A stretch of DNA of 64,000 nucleotides, taken from positions 65,787,067 through 65,851,066 of the forward strand of contig NC_063172.1 of the NCBI RefSeq assembly GCF_023159225.1. The letters are read 5' to 3'. Made by a program: the position numbers and the translations under genes. The notes under the pieces were generated by a model that made no database searches, was not told the origin of the DNA, and was given only the letters and a program-made list of their open reading frames with translations. This DNA comes from Perognathus longimembris pacificus (taxonomy: Eukaryota; Chordata; Mammalia; Rodentia; Heteromyidae). Shown here piece by piece: positions 53,960 to 64,000 of the stretch (the first letter of the stretch is position 1; each line of letters begins with the position of its first letter).

Positions 53960-54165
53960 GGCACAATGGTTTTAGAGTCAGATCACACCTGTTTGATTTG
54001 TAGAGTCATCCTTTCTTGCTGGTACGCCTTTCGAAAGTCACATACTCCCTCCAGATCTTGGTTTTCTGAGCCATAAAGCGACTTAGAGCATATTGCCTGC
54101 TTCCTGGAGATACTGTGAGAATTTAATGAGGTGCAACATTTAAAGCATCATACACGAGTTAACTC
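53960..54165 (+). mobile_element. MIR relic
   Basis: TGGTTTTAGAGTCAGATCAC, CTTGGTTTTCTGAGCCATAA and GAGATACTGTGAGAATTTAA follow MIR sense order nearly end to end. Confidence 0.7.
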
Positions 54166-55794
54166 TTGTTCCTATGAATAGAGGATAGGATTATCAAGGG
54201 CATTTGTTTCTGTTTCCTAGTCCTAGTTGGCGGGGGGAGTGCTTGGTTGTAGATGTGCCTTCCCATTCGCCTTCACCGCCAACCTCAGTCTCTCTACCCT
54301 AACTTCTCCATCTGTACTGCCAAATATCAAACTCTCTTTTGAAGGATGCCAATGAGAAATTGCTGTGCTCTCTTCTCATGAACCCTAATCATGGTCTGGC
54401 AGGATCAGGGATGAGTTGGTTAACAGAGAGGGTCTCTTGCTCTTTTATAACACCACGACTGCACGATTGTGTGTGGAGGAAGGCTAGCCCTCTGTAGGGA
54501 GAGCTCCAGTCATACTGTGGAACATAAATAAGGGAAACAGCACATGTCGAGTCAATCACCATGACAACTCCTTTGGGGCAAAGCCCATACTGACATCTCT
54601 GGACTCAGTACATGACTCTTCTTTATTCCTCTGGCCATCCCTGTTACAACACATACTTATCAGTGTTTCACCAAAACCAGATAAGGTCGGTAAGGAAGAC
54701 ATAACCTCATGGGCCACGAGTGGTCATCTCACCTGGACTCTAGAAAAGGCTTCCATGGGAAACACACAAATACCACTGGTGGAATATCTGCATTATTATG
54801 TCAAATTACAGTAAGTCTGCAGACATCTGACATTTCCTATTGTCATAAAGCAAAACATCCCTTATCTAGAAAGGCTGAGAATCAACGAGGGCAACTGGCC
54901 TGACCTTTAGCCTCATTCTCTTTCCAGTGCTGTCCGAATCCTTTATAATTTGGGAACCCCGCACTGGCAGGATTGAAGAGCTCATCCTATTTTCTTCAAA
55001 TTCTCCAGAAGACTTTCTGCTCAATTCACTCTTCTTGAAATGTCCAACTCATTACATCTACATAAATAATTTCCTTATAAATTAAAACTATCTGTTCTCT
55101 TACTGCCAGTAGTGAACTAATAATAGTTTCCAACACTGTTCACCTAAGATTGGGTATGAATTTAGTCTGTGCCCTCCTGGATTTTTCAATATATGCTTGA
55201 CTTAGGCTTATAATAAAGTGAATGTATGTATTTCAAATATTACAGGTTTCATTTAAAAGAGTTTGGCTCTACAATCCAAACAATCCAAAAATGTTTCAAT
55301 AATTAAAAGCTCCAAACTCTTCCTCATAAAAAATTTAGCTAGAATTCCTAATGAAATAAAGTGATGTGAACTTTAACTTGTATAACATAGGATTACATGT
55401 TTCCAAACCAAGTTGCCCACAAACATAGAAAAGGCCTAAATCATTCATTGACAGGCAAGAACTGGACACCATTTTGAGACCCCAGGATGGGATTGAGCTA
55501 AATGAGCAGAGAAATGATATATGAAGCCAGACAGCCTCCAAGGTCTTCCCAAGCAGGAGACACAGTAACACCTCGGCCCTCACCACAGAAAGGCAATTCA
55601 TCATCATATGCTACTATCTTTTTAATTTAAGAATAGCATTTAACACGCTTATTTTAGAATCTGATTCATTATCATTTTTAGGAAATTTAATGGTCTTAAA
55701 CCTTCTCCATACCATGTGTGATTACACTTAATTAAAGTTCACATCTTTCACAGCAAGGTGGGACATCGGTTCTAATTTTATGCACTAGTGTGAT
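54166..55794. other. Repeat-poor unique stretch
   Basis: No gene. 55610-55760 contains CTTAATTAAAG (55728-55738) and similar homeodomain-like words in repeat-free text. The 90-aa minus frame 55335-55607 has no domain. Confidence 0.4.
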
Positions 55795-55930
55795 CAAGGA
55801 CAGAACACATCAGATTGCAGATCAGGAGACCCAGGTTCTATTCCTGACCTGGTCACTTATTTCTGACTTTTCTTAAATGCCTCCATTTTTCCATTCCTAA
55901 CACATGGGTATTAAGACCTAACTTCTACTG
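55795..55930 (+). mobile_element. MIR relic
   Basis: GATCAGGAGACCCAGGTTCT, ATTCCTGACCTGGTCACTTA and GCCTCCATTTTTCCATTCC match MIR sense order. Confidence 0.6.
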
Positions 55931-56039
55931 GATTTCATTAGAAAGAGTTCTGGTATCATCATGAATCTGAAAACTGTTGAGCCCACACTGTGTGCCCGGC
56001 ACCATCCTATCTGCAATAGATACAAAACTGAACAAAACA

Positions 56040-56265
56040 AGAAAGGCGTGTGCAACTCACACATGTTAAGGCCTGACCTGGAAGATCAAGGTTCAAAGCC
56101 AACTCAGGCAGAAAAGTCCAGAAGACTCCATCTCCAATCAACCAGCAAAATACCAAACCGGATGTATGGCTCAAGTAGTAGAGTACCAGTTGTAAGGAAG
56201 AAAACCAAATCAGAGTGTGGGGCCGAGTTAGAGCCCCAGTATCGGCACACGCAAAGAATGATGCC
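56040..56265 (+). mobile_element. Composite SINE, older form
   Basis: GAAAGGCGTGTGCAACTCAC, AAGGTTCAAAGCCAACTCAG, CTCCATCTCCAATCAACCAG, then GGATGTATGGCTCAAGTAGT and GTTAGAGCCCCAGTATCGGC. Confidence 0.75.
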
Positions 56266-56789
56266 TTATCTCACAGAGCTAGCGCCTTTCAGGTATTTTT
56301 TTTTTTTCACTAGGCTTGGTTTGTGGCTCTCTGAGTGAGTACTCATCTGTGAGACCCTGAGTTTGATGCTCAGGAGTGCAAAGATACCCACAGGTTTGGT
56401 TTGGTTTACTGCCAATCAATACTTGACAGGACGCTCTCCGTAGCCCCTGAGGATGCACGCAGTCCGTAAGTCAACAGTACTTGTTAAGCAGGTATGATGT
56501 ACACGACAGTGTATTAGACACAACAACCAAGACAAATCTCCTAAGCCCACGAGGGTCTTGTAGCTGGAGGATGTTCATCCTGCACCACGCTTCTCCACGT
56601 TCTGAGTTCCGAGCGTAAGGCTCAATACTCGGCAGTGCTCGGTACGTAACTTATGAATGAAATCATGGGCCCCGATTGTAAGAGGTTAAAGCCTAACAGG
56701 AAATTAAATGTATCTTGGATGCATACGTTAGCTGCAATAAATGGTAGTATGTAACGGAAAGACGGGAAGGGCACAAGAATTTAAAGAAG
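56266..56789. other. Unique-looking stretch
   Basis: 56315-56375 (GGCTTGGTTTGTGGCTCTCT, GACCCTGAGTTTGATGC) may be a tRNA-like SINE scrap. Otherwise unassigned. Confidence 0.3.
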
Positions 56790-57125
56790 AAACTCAAACC
56801 GTGTTTATCATAGCATAGCATAATTCACAATGCCAAAAGATGAGAAAGATTCATGTATCCACTGATGAATGAAGGAACACACAAAGGTGGTTATAGCTAT
56901 AAAATGGAATAGTATTCATCTTTGAAAAGGAAGGAAATTCTGAGTATAACATGGATGAAACGTGAAGACATTATATTAAGTGATCAGGCACAAAAAGACA
57001 AATCCTGAATGTTTCCACTTACATGAGGTACACAGACGAATCAAGTGAGGCACATAAAATAGTCAAGTTATTTGGAAAAGAAAGGTGGTTATTTTATCGA
57101 GAGCTGCAGGAAGAACTAGGAATGG
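56790..57125 (+). mobile_element. Ancient L1 (L1M-like) ORF2 end
   Basis: AATTCACAATGCCAAAAGAT, GGAATAGTATTCATCTTTGA and TATTAAGTGATCAGGCACAA, then TTTCCACTTACATGAGGTAC, match remembered old mammalian L1 text. No open frame remains. Confidence 0.7.
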
Positions 57126-57137
57126 GGGAGGGGGGTG

Positions 57138-57489
57138 ATAATTCTAGGGGTTAAATTCAGGGTGTTACACCTACTAGGCAGGCACTCTACCACTTGAACC
57201 CTACCTGTAACCCCTTTTTCCACTAGTTATCTTTGAGTTAGGGTTTCACTTTATACTCGGGGCTGGGCTGAGCCACGACTCTTACTTGTGCTTCTCCGTG
57301 TTGCTGGGGATGGTAAGGGGACCGCCACTGTGTCCAGTTATTGTACTTTCCTTGTAGCTAGGTTAACCGGTATGCACCACTGTCCCCAGCCACCAGTGAG
57401 ATGGAATCTTGGGTCTGGCTTTGAGCCACCATCTCTGACTTCTGATCCCCAAGTAGCTAGAATTACAGGCTTAAACCACCATGCCCAGC
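57138..57489 (-). mobile_element. Two-arm 7SL SINE with tRNA-like tail
   Basis: On the minus strand it reads arm 1 (GCTGGGCATGGTGGTTTAAG, TGTAATTCTAGCTACTTGGG), arm 2 (GCTGGGGACAGTGGTGCATA) and a tRNA-like end (GGTTCAAGTGGTAGAGTGCC). The 105-aa plus frame at 57288-57605 overlies it. Confidence 0.65.
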
Positions 57490-57639
57490 GTAGGAGATTT
57501 AGTTTAAATGATACAGAATTTCAATGTGAGCATCTGGTGTCTACCAACTACCTTTACAAGTCCAAGATACAAGGTGGAGGGTATAGCTTATATGAGAAGG
57601 CATAGGCTCTATTCTCAAAAATAGCCCCTCGAAAATTTG

Positions 57640-57785
57640 CCAGTTATGGTGGTAATAATTGTAAAACATGGGAATAAACAGGCAAGCACTTCTACTCTCA
57701 GCCACTGAGGAGGCTGAGGCTGAAGAGTCATGATTTCAAGACCAGTGTCGGCGGCCCAGTGAGAACCCCTCACCTCAAAAACAAA
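57640..57785 (+). mobile_element. B1/Alu-like fragment
   Basis: GCCAGTTATGGTGGTAATAA, CAGCCACTGAGGAGGCTGAG and GATTTCAAGACCAGTGTCGG, then AAAAACAAAGG. Confidence 0.65.
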
Positions 57786-57839
57786 GGATAATAAGTACTA
57801 GAAACATATCACAAAGTAGGCAAAAATGGCTCTCCTATG

Positions 57840-58870
57840 GCACTTATATTACAGGGTGGGAAAAAGAAAAATAATAAATATTAAATCAATCCGCCAATTC
57901 ATTTCAAAAAACTACATAAACAATCCATTATGTTAGTAGGAGAGAAGTAAGGAGAACAAAATTGGGAAATTGTAGTAGAGATGCAGCAGGGGTAGAAAGG
58001 GACGAGGGTCAAACCTTAGATAAATAAAACAATAAGAGTTTCTCTCAGAGAAGGTAAGGTTTAAGTAAAGACTTGATGAGGAAGGCAATTAATTATTCAG
58101 AAATTCCAAGGAAGAGCATTCCAGGCAACTAGCCCAGTAAGAGAACACCCAGGGCAAAGGCCCCGAGCTTCGAGAAATAATGAAGAGGACATGAGACCTA
58201 GAGGAGAGCCAGCCCGCGGAGGAAGTGTGAAAAGAGGTCAGATGGGGGCACCAGTGGCTCACACCTGTAGTCCTAGCTACTCACGCAGGCTAAGGTCTAA
58301 AGATCAAGGTTGAAAGCCAGCCTGGGCAGACATTTCCAAAATCTCCAATCAACCAACAAAAAGCCAGAGGTGGAGGCATGGTTCAAGTGGAAGAAAACAA
58401 GCTTTCAGTGAAAAAGCCAAGCAAGCGTGTGAGGACCTGAGTTCAAGCCCCGGTACTAGCACTGTGTGTGCGAGCACACACACGGAACGTCGGAGAACTT
58501 TGAATTTTGTAGACCAATCTCAGTTCTGCCGCTCTGATTGAATGACACTGAGGAATAATTATAGGACCCGGGGGAAGACAGGTTGTGATTTTAATTTTAC
58601 AAGAAACTTTAGCTGGAAACAGGTAAAGGAACAAGAATGGAAGCAGAGAGACTGCATGGGGAGACTTGTAATATCCAGGTAAGAGAGGGTTGGAAGCTTG
58701 GACTAGGATGTGGCAAGAGGTGGAGAAAAATGAATTTGTTGGCCAATCAGATATGAAGTACGAAAGAAAGAACCAAAGATGACTCCAAGTGTTTTTCCCT
58801 GGTCAGCTGGAAGAAAGGCATTGCCAGGAGTCCACCATTAGGCAAAGCGTGAAGCAGGTGGAACAGGCTG
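57840..58870 (+). mobile_element. L2-type relic split by a SINE
   Basis: GAAGAGCATTCCAGGCAACT, CCCAGGGCAAAGGCCCCGAG, then after the SINE AGCAGAGAGACTGCATGGGG and CCAAAGATGACTCCAAGTGT. These match a remembered old LINE pattern. It ends near the minisatellite. Confidence 0.5.
58246..58480 (+). mobile_element. Composite SINE, older form
   Basis: GGGGCACCAGTGGCTCACAC, TAGTCCTAGCTACTCACGCA, then GGTGGAGGCATGGTTCAAGT and GAGTTCAAGCCCCGGTACTA, with a GTGTGTGCG tail. Confidence 0.85.
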
Positions 58871-58934
58871 ACAGGGAAACGGTGCACATGGCTCTGGGAA
58901 GGGAGAACCATCAAGCAAACAGCACAGCAGAGGA

Positions 58935-59404
58935 GGCCAGCAGGTAGACCTTCCACAGACGGGGCCAGCAGGTAGACCTTCCACAGACGAGGCCAGCAGG
59001 TAGACATTCCATAGACGAGGCCAGCAGGTAGACATTCCACAGACGAGGCCAGCAGGTAGACATTCCACAGACGGCCAGCAGGTAGACCTTCCACAGACGG
59101 GGCCAGCAGGTAGACATTCCACAGACGGCCAGCAGGTAGACATTCCACAGAGGAGGCCAGCAGGTAGACCTTCCACAGACGAGGCCAGCAGGTAGACCTT
59201 CCACAGACGAGGCCAGCAGGTAGACCTTCCACAGACGGGGCCAGCAGGTAGACCTTCCACAGACGGGGCCAGCAGGTAGACCTTCCACAGACGGGGCCAG
59301 CAGGTAGACCTTCCACAGACGGCCAGCAGGTAGACCTTCCACAGAGGCGGCCAGCAGGTAGACCTTCCACAGACGGGGCCAGCAGGTAGACCTTCCACAG
59401 ACAA
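58935..59404. repeat. 17-unit minisatellite, 26/28-bp units
   Basis: Seventeen head-to-tail units start with GGCCAGCAGGTAGACC or GACA. Fourteen are 28 bp and three (starts 59047, 59101, 59295) are 26 bp. Variants: C/A at the GACCTTCC/GACATTCC site (A in five units: starts 58991, 59019, 59047, 59101, 59127) and the last bases CGG, CGA, GGA, GGC or CAA. A degenerate stub follows at 59405. No unit contains a stop in any minus frame, giving overlapping minus frames of 233, 226 and 168 aa at 58747-59518. Confidence 0.97.
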
Positions 59405-59692
59405 GGCCAGCCTCCACAGGAGCAGACCCACGTGGAGATCACACACACGCTCTGGGTTAAAATAGAAACTTCGGAGTGCTGCCCACACGGATATAGGAGC
59501 TAAACAGTGATAAAACATATTTTCTCTTCTTCAAGGAATCTTTGAACATTTTGAAGCTGAAGGGATGTCTTCCAAAGAGTAGAAAAAGATGATTTATCGG
59601 GAAAGCCTCACCTCCCTGCCCCCCCCCCGCCTCCGCCCCACCATGACACTTCCCATTCTTTCATTTTAATTCTCTCTTAAAACACGGTATGG

Positions 59693-59935
59693 TCTGGCAC
59701 CAGTGGCTCATACCTGTATTCCTAGCTACTCATGAGACTGAGACCTGACAGTCATCATTCAAAGCCAGCCTGAACAGGCAAGGTCATGAGACTCTTATCT
59801 CCAATTAACCATCAAAAAGCTGGAAGTAGAGCTTTGGCTCAAGTGGTAGAATGCTAATCTTGAGCAATAAAGCTCAAGGACAGCAGTCAGGCCTGAAGTT
59901 TAAGCCCCAGGACTGGCAAAAAAAAAAAAAAAACA
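59693..59935 (+). mobile_element. Composite SINE
   Basis: CTGGCACCAGTGGCTCATAC, TCTTATCTCCAATTAACCAT, GGCTCAAGTGGTAGAATGCT, TTTAAGCCCCAGGACTGGC and poly-A of about 16. Confidence 0.9.
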
Positions 59936-60289
59936 CCAACCAACAACAACAAAAACCATGGTCTGCAGACCCCCAGAATTGTAATAATAACAATTTTTGT
60001 AATAAGCATTGCTAGTGATTTTCATGTATACTTAAATATGAAAACTATCCACTCTGCGTATGTAATATTACCTCTGGGATACAGAATGCCATTCGGAAGT
60101 TCCATCTTTATACCTATAATGGCACAGGCTAAAGACAAAGTCATTAGGAATCCTTCCACATGCAGTTCATCTAACAATAGCCTTAGACTAACACGTGTGG
60201 ATGGGATTTATCAATATTTGAAGAAGTATTTTTCTGGGAAACCTTCTGAATCACTTCCTGCCTCATCTCCATAGCAACCCTGATCAGTT
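59936..60289. other. Unique-looking stretch
   Basis: The 78-aa plus frame at 60038-60274 has no recognised domain or splice context. Confidence 0.3.
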
Positions 60290-60505
60290 GCCATCAAGAT
60301 GAACCTCACTGAGGAAGACTGGGCACATACCGTCATAATATTCAATGTCCATGAGCAGGGCTGAGAGACACAGGGGAGAACAAGGGAAGGGGGGACATCC
60401 ATCAATATACACTGTACTCATAAACTGACATGTTGAATGGGAACCCTTTTGTTCAACTACTTAAAGATAAGTTAAAAACTTATAATAATAAAAAACACGA
60501 ATCGC
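60290..60505 (+). mobile_element. L1 3'-UTR fragment
   Basis: ATATACACTGTACTCATAAA, CCCTTTTGTTCAACTACTTA and TTATAATAATAAAAAACACG resemble the end of the L1 at 16190-16260. Confidence 0.55.
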
Positions 60506-61082
60506 TCTTGCTCCAAGTCGTAGCAACTTCCATTTGAAAGAGCATGCCATCTCAGCAAACAGACTCCTGTCTCCTGGCCAGATGTTTTTATTCTCTTCTG
60601 TCAACATTGAGGAACCTGTATTGACATGACAGCTTTTCTGTTCTTTCAAATCTTGATTTTTTTTTTACTGTTTTTTTAGTTGGCTCACCACACCACATTG
60701 GTTAATCAAATAAACACGCCAGACACTTGAAAGCGTAACTTGGGTTCCCTTTCAAAGAAACACCAGTTTCAGAGTTTGTGCAAACACTTTAACAGGGTCG
60801 TTGGTAATTGTTTAAGGCCCAAGTTAATCTTAAATTACTAGGTAATATTCCCAAAATGTTCAGACTGGAGATGCCACGAACCCAAAGATCTCTACAAAGA
60901 GCCACAAGATATAGAGCACCATCCCCAGTGGCCAGAATTGGAATGCTGATAGCTCCATACGTCCGTCAGCTGCAGCTCATTGGGGGGCCTTCCTCACGTG
61001 TCCTGTCTGGACCTTTTAATACTAGAGCTACTAGTATGGTTTGTGTTGTTTGGGTTTTGGTTTCGGGTTTTTGTGTGTGTTG
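60506..61082. other. Unique-looking stretch
   Basis: No named repeat; the 96-aa frame 60808-61098 has no domain. Confidence 0.35.
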
Positions 61083-61140
61083 TTGTTCTGGGACTTGAAC
61101 TCAGGGCCTGGGCACTGTCCCTGGGCTGCTTTTGCTCCTG
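61083..61140 (-). mobile_element. SINE right-monomer scrap
   Basis: TCTGGGACTTGAACTCAGGG and CCTGGGCACTGTCCCTGGGC are the antisense end of the shared right monomer; the rest is absent. A GTTTTGG/TGTT-rich tail lies to its left. Confidence 0.75.
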
Positions 61141-61234
61141 GCTTAGAGTTACTATTCTTAATATAGCTTCATTGTTTCACAGGTCCAGTACCTTGAAACT
61201 ACATTTTTAACTTATTATGTCACCAAAAGGGAAG

Positions 61235-61325
61235 AGAAAGGAAGGAGGAAGGGGAAGGAAGGAGGGAGGGAGGGAGGGAGGGAGGGAGGGAGGGAGGGAG
61301 GGAGAGAAGGAAGAGGGAGGGAGGG
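61235..61325. repeat. (GGGA)n purine microsatellite
   Basis: GGAAGG then GGGA repeats, all purine. Confidence 0.93.
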
Positions 61326-61974
61326 GAAGGGACCACCTAACTTGGCACATTGAACTGGAAGAAATCTGGTGTTGGAGGATCCTTAGAAACTACCTGTGCC
61401 ATTTTAAAAGCATAAAGTTCAAATGTGTATTTCTAGGGCTCCCCCCAACCCCGGCCAAAATTCTAAGTATTTCTGCCTTCAACTATACTAAAGATTTGCA
61501 CTCTAAATTATAATGTTCACTTTTCACTAGCCTCACATTCTAAAGTAATATCACATTATATTCGTATACACATCATTAATAAGCATGGTTTATGGGTTGC
61601 ACAGGATGGATCAGCAGTTGTGTGGCTTTAAGGAAGCCTGAGGTCACTGGCCCAGAACATCTCCAAAAGACGCTCACAGTTGGCTTCTGTAACCCAAAGA
61701 GGACAGGCCCAGGCAGGGAAGGGAAATGGTCCTCATAACTCTAAGCACTTTCTAGGACAGTGCCAGACCTTGCTCTGGTTCTGGCTCTGTGCTGATGAGG
61801 GAACACAGCCCAGGTACTAGCTGGAGATTATAATCAGAATGTCCATCTTCTTCTCTATGCAAATCATACAGGAGAAAGAGCAGCGTTACTGAATGAAGAA
61901 GCACTGACTACAGTCCTGAGCTTAGCACTCTGCCTCTTTCTTGACATGAAGCAACTTTACATATTGCTGTAGTT
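61326..61974. other. Unique-looking stretch
   Basis: No gene or repeat recognised. Confidence 0.35.
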
Positions 61975-62625
61975 TACAGAGGATTTGTGTGCTGAAAGCT
62001 TGGTCCTGAGTTTGGCAATGTTGAGAGGTGGTGGGACTTTTAGGAGGTGGAACTCAAGCCTGGAGCTGGTGGTTCAGCATGTATTCCTAGATCTGAGGAC
62101 CACAGTTCAAAGCCAGCCCAGGGCAGGAAAGTCTGTGAGACTCTTATCTTCAATTAACCACCAGAAAACTGCAAGTAGAGCTGTAGCTCAAAATGGTAGA
62201 GTGCTAGCCTTGAGTAAAAGCAGCTTAGCGTCAGCACCCAGGCCCTGAGTTCAAGCCCCAGGACCTGTGGAAACAAAACACAAAAACCAAAAGAGGTAGA
62301 ACCTAATAGAAGATGCCTGGGTTGCTGGGGGGAGGCTCTTGGGAAGGGTTAACAGTTCTCCTAGGCCCTTAACTCCCTTAAGATGCTTGATGTCAAAAGG
62401 GAAAGACTGGCTGTTCCGAGTCTCCGCGGCTTTCCTGTCGTGCTGTGCGATCTTTTCTTTTCATGTGTAGCATCTCCACTTAGCATGACGTGACACATCA
62501 GAGCTGAGAGGATGTCAGCACCGAACTCTCAAACCTCCAAAACCATGGGCTACATGAAGCCCTTTTTTCTTTATATATCCACAGCCTTAGGTGCTTTGTT
62601 ATAGCTATGGAAAGCTGACTACTTA
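61975..62625 (+). mobile_element. MaLR-type LTR split by a SINE
   Basis: TGTGCTGAAAGCTTGGTCCT, TTGAGAGGTGGTGGGACTTT, [SINE], GAGGTAGAACCTAATAGAAG, CAAACCTCCAAAACCATGGG and TTGTTATAGCTATGGAAAGC match remembered MaLR LTR order from near the 5' end to the 3' end. No internal retroviral gene is attached. Confidence 0.6.
62054..62290 (+). mobile_element. Composite SINE inside the LTR
   Basis: GGAGCTGGTGGTTCAGCATG, TCTTATCTTCAATTAACCAC, GAGTTCAAGCCCCAGGACCT. GAGGTGGAAC at 62044-62053 and GAGGTAGAAC at 62293-62302 are a likely 10-bp TSD with one mismatch. Confidence 0.88.
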
Positions 62626-62693
62626 AACTTTGTAACTTTCATTTCCTACTGGTTATTACTAAGCATATCAGAAAGAATCTCATATTCACACAT

Positions 62694-62704
62694 ACACACA
62701 CACT

Positions 62705-62741
<37 letters not shown>
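62694..62741. repeat. (AC)n-(TC)n-(AC)n microsatellite
   Basis: CA, then TC, then CA dinucleotides. Confidence 0.93.
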
Positions 62742-62742
<1 letters not shown>

Positions 62743-62805
62743 TTTGGAAGATACCTCATCAGATCGTATTTACCCTGGAAGATGATGGTGCATGTGTGTG
62801 TGCAC

Positions 62806-62885
62806 ACGGGTCTTGAACTTGAGGCTTTGTACTGACCCTTCTCGCTCACGGATGATACTCTACCACTTGAGCTGTGTCTCCAGTC
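62806..62885 (-). mobile_element. SINE right-monomer relic
   Basis: GGGTCTTGAACTTGAGGCTT, TACTCTACCACTTGAGCTGT and CTCCAGTCC are the antisense right monomer. Confidence 0.55.
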
Positions 62886-63823
62886 CAAAATATGGGGTCT
62901 TATTCCCAGAATATTGAAGATTGGTTTTCTGTTTTCACACATAAGTAGACCATACCTAGGCAATGAAGAGCACTGGGACCGACACTGAGGTCTGGGGAAT
63001 TAAATGCGTCTGGGATGTTCTGCCACTCTTTCCATCACCGCTGTCCATGCATCTCAGAACTTGCTCTCCTCCGTCAGATGAACAGTTCCTGCAGTATAGT
63101 TATCTTGTTGTCTCTGTGGCTCCTTGGGCTCCGTGGCACAGACGTTCATCAACTACTTGTCAGCTCACTCCTGACACAAACTAGAACAGGGAAGAAATAA
63201 AGATGCCCTGTTATATGCCCATGTTCAAGGCTGCCAATAGCACGAGATGCTGCCGTCAGTTTACATAGCTAACCTGGGAGCTATAAACAGAGAAATATAT
63301 TGTAACAAAATGTTCTTCACACATATTCACTTAGAAAAAATTGAGATTTGGAAGGTATTGACAATGTCTGCTAAACTGCCTGTTATTAGACATATTATCA
63401 AGAGAATAACCTCTTTTGTTGCATATTGTAAGAAAATAGCTTTAAACGAGACACCACACAAGAGTAGAGAGAGACAGAAGGGAAGGGATATTTGGTAATA
63501 CATTCTCCGTTAGAAGGCAGTTGTTATTTCCTTTCTACTTCTATTGCTCCTAAAAGACAATAATGGCAACCAAAACTAGTAATTTATAAATATTTCAAAC
63601 CACATATACATATATTTTTTTTAATTCAAGAATGCAATATAGTCTTAGTAGTTATTTTCACAACAGCTATATGAGGTAATTTACTGAAGAAACTGTTTTG
63701 GTGGAATCCTAGAAAATAATTTAATTCCTCTTCCTAATTTTTAATATGTCAATCATGACAAATGTTAACCTGACTGTAGTAGAAATATGGTGTGATGCTC
63801 ATGGGGAAAATGTGTATTTTTAT

Positions 63824-63825
<2 letters not shown>
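62886..63825. other. Unique AT-rich stretch
   Basis: The 83-aa plus frame at 63247-63498 has no recognised domain; no repeat named. Confidence 0.35.

Positions 63826-63870
<45 letters not shown>
63826..63870. repeat. (TC)n-(AC)n microsatellite
   Basis: TC run followed by AC run. Confidence 0.94.
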
Positions 63871-63873
<3 letters not shown>

Positions 63874-64000
63874 AGCAGCACCGCAGTGTATTGTGGCTGC
63901 AGAAGGAAAGACGTGACCAGCAGTGACCGGCTCCCTGCCCTCTCTGAGTTCTGCCTCCTCTACGTTTCCAGACCCCTGTCTAGAACGTCTCTTGTGTCTG

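Noticed and set aside
58935..59404. CRISPR-like direct repeats of 28 bp
   Set aside because: The units are directly abutting with no unique spacers, and the genome is mammalian. It is a minisatellite.
58747..59518. Three long minus-strand frames as repeat-rich proteins
   Set aside because: They come from a minisatellite unit that has no stop in any minus frame. No start context, splice pattern or family resemblance supports translation.

Overview
The window is mammalian nuclear DNA, and I find no intact protein-coding gene in it. It lacks prokaryotic gene density and any convincing open exon chain. It is crowded with SINEs, 5'-truncated L1 LINEs, old L2/MIR and MaLR-type LTR relics, and microsatellites. 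The most diagnostic repeat is a dimeric SINE with a tRNA-Ala/ID-like left half (GGCTGGGGATATAGCC... GGTTCGATTCCCCAGCACC) and a right half of tRNA-like layout (GTGGCTCAAGTGG... GAGTTCAAGCCCC). From memory this matches the IDL-Geo SINE of geomyoid rodents (kangaroo rats, pocket mice, pocket gophers), so I infer a geomyoid genome. I could not check this against a database. A second abundant SINE joins a B1/Alu-like (7SL) left arm to the same right half. It is called 'composite SINE' below.

Layout. 1-7.1 kb: a 390-bp TCC microsatellite, three very short L1 3'-end insertions each with a target-site duplication (TSD), and an LTR relic split by L1 and then by IDL-Geo. 7.1-15.2 kb: composite SINEs, a putative LTR with 23-bp tandem repeats, a nested SINE pair, and GATA, GGAA and pyrimidine tracts. 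15.2-18.7 kb: two rearranged L1 copies, one a TSD-flanked 5' inversion and one carrying decayed reverse-transcriptase sequence interrupted by a SINE. 18.9-31 kb: mostly unique sequence with MIR/L2/LTR relics, plus a 1-kb L1 with a 14-bp TSD. 31-47 kb: SINE-rich, with nested IDL-Geo insertions and an inverted IDL-Geo pair. 47-57 kb: the most unique-looking part, with several AT-rich blocks that could be conserved noncoding elements, including one next to a small CpG-dense patch. 57-64 kb: an old L2 relic, a 17-unit 26/28-bp minisatellite that is open in three reading frames, and a MaLR-type LTR split by a SINE.

Nothing here works together as a gene system. The content is best read as an intergenic or intronic segment shaped by L1 reverse transcription in cis (L1 copies) and in trans (SINEs). 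Long open frames are explained by microsatellites, by the minisatellite, or by SINE/L1/L2 relics on either strand. Calls of old repeats rest on remembered consensus patterns; only a library search would fix subfamily names and exact ends.
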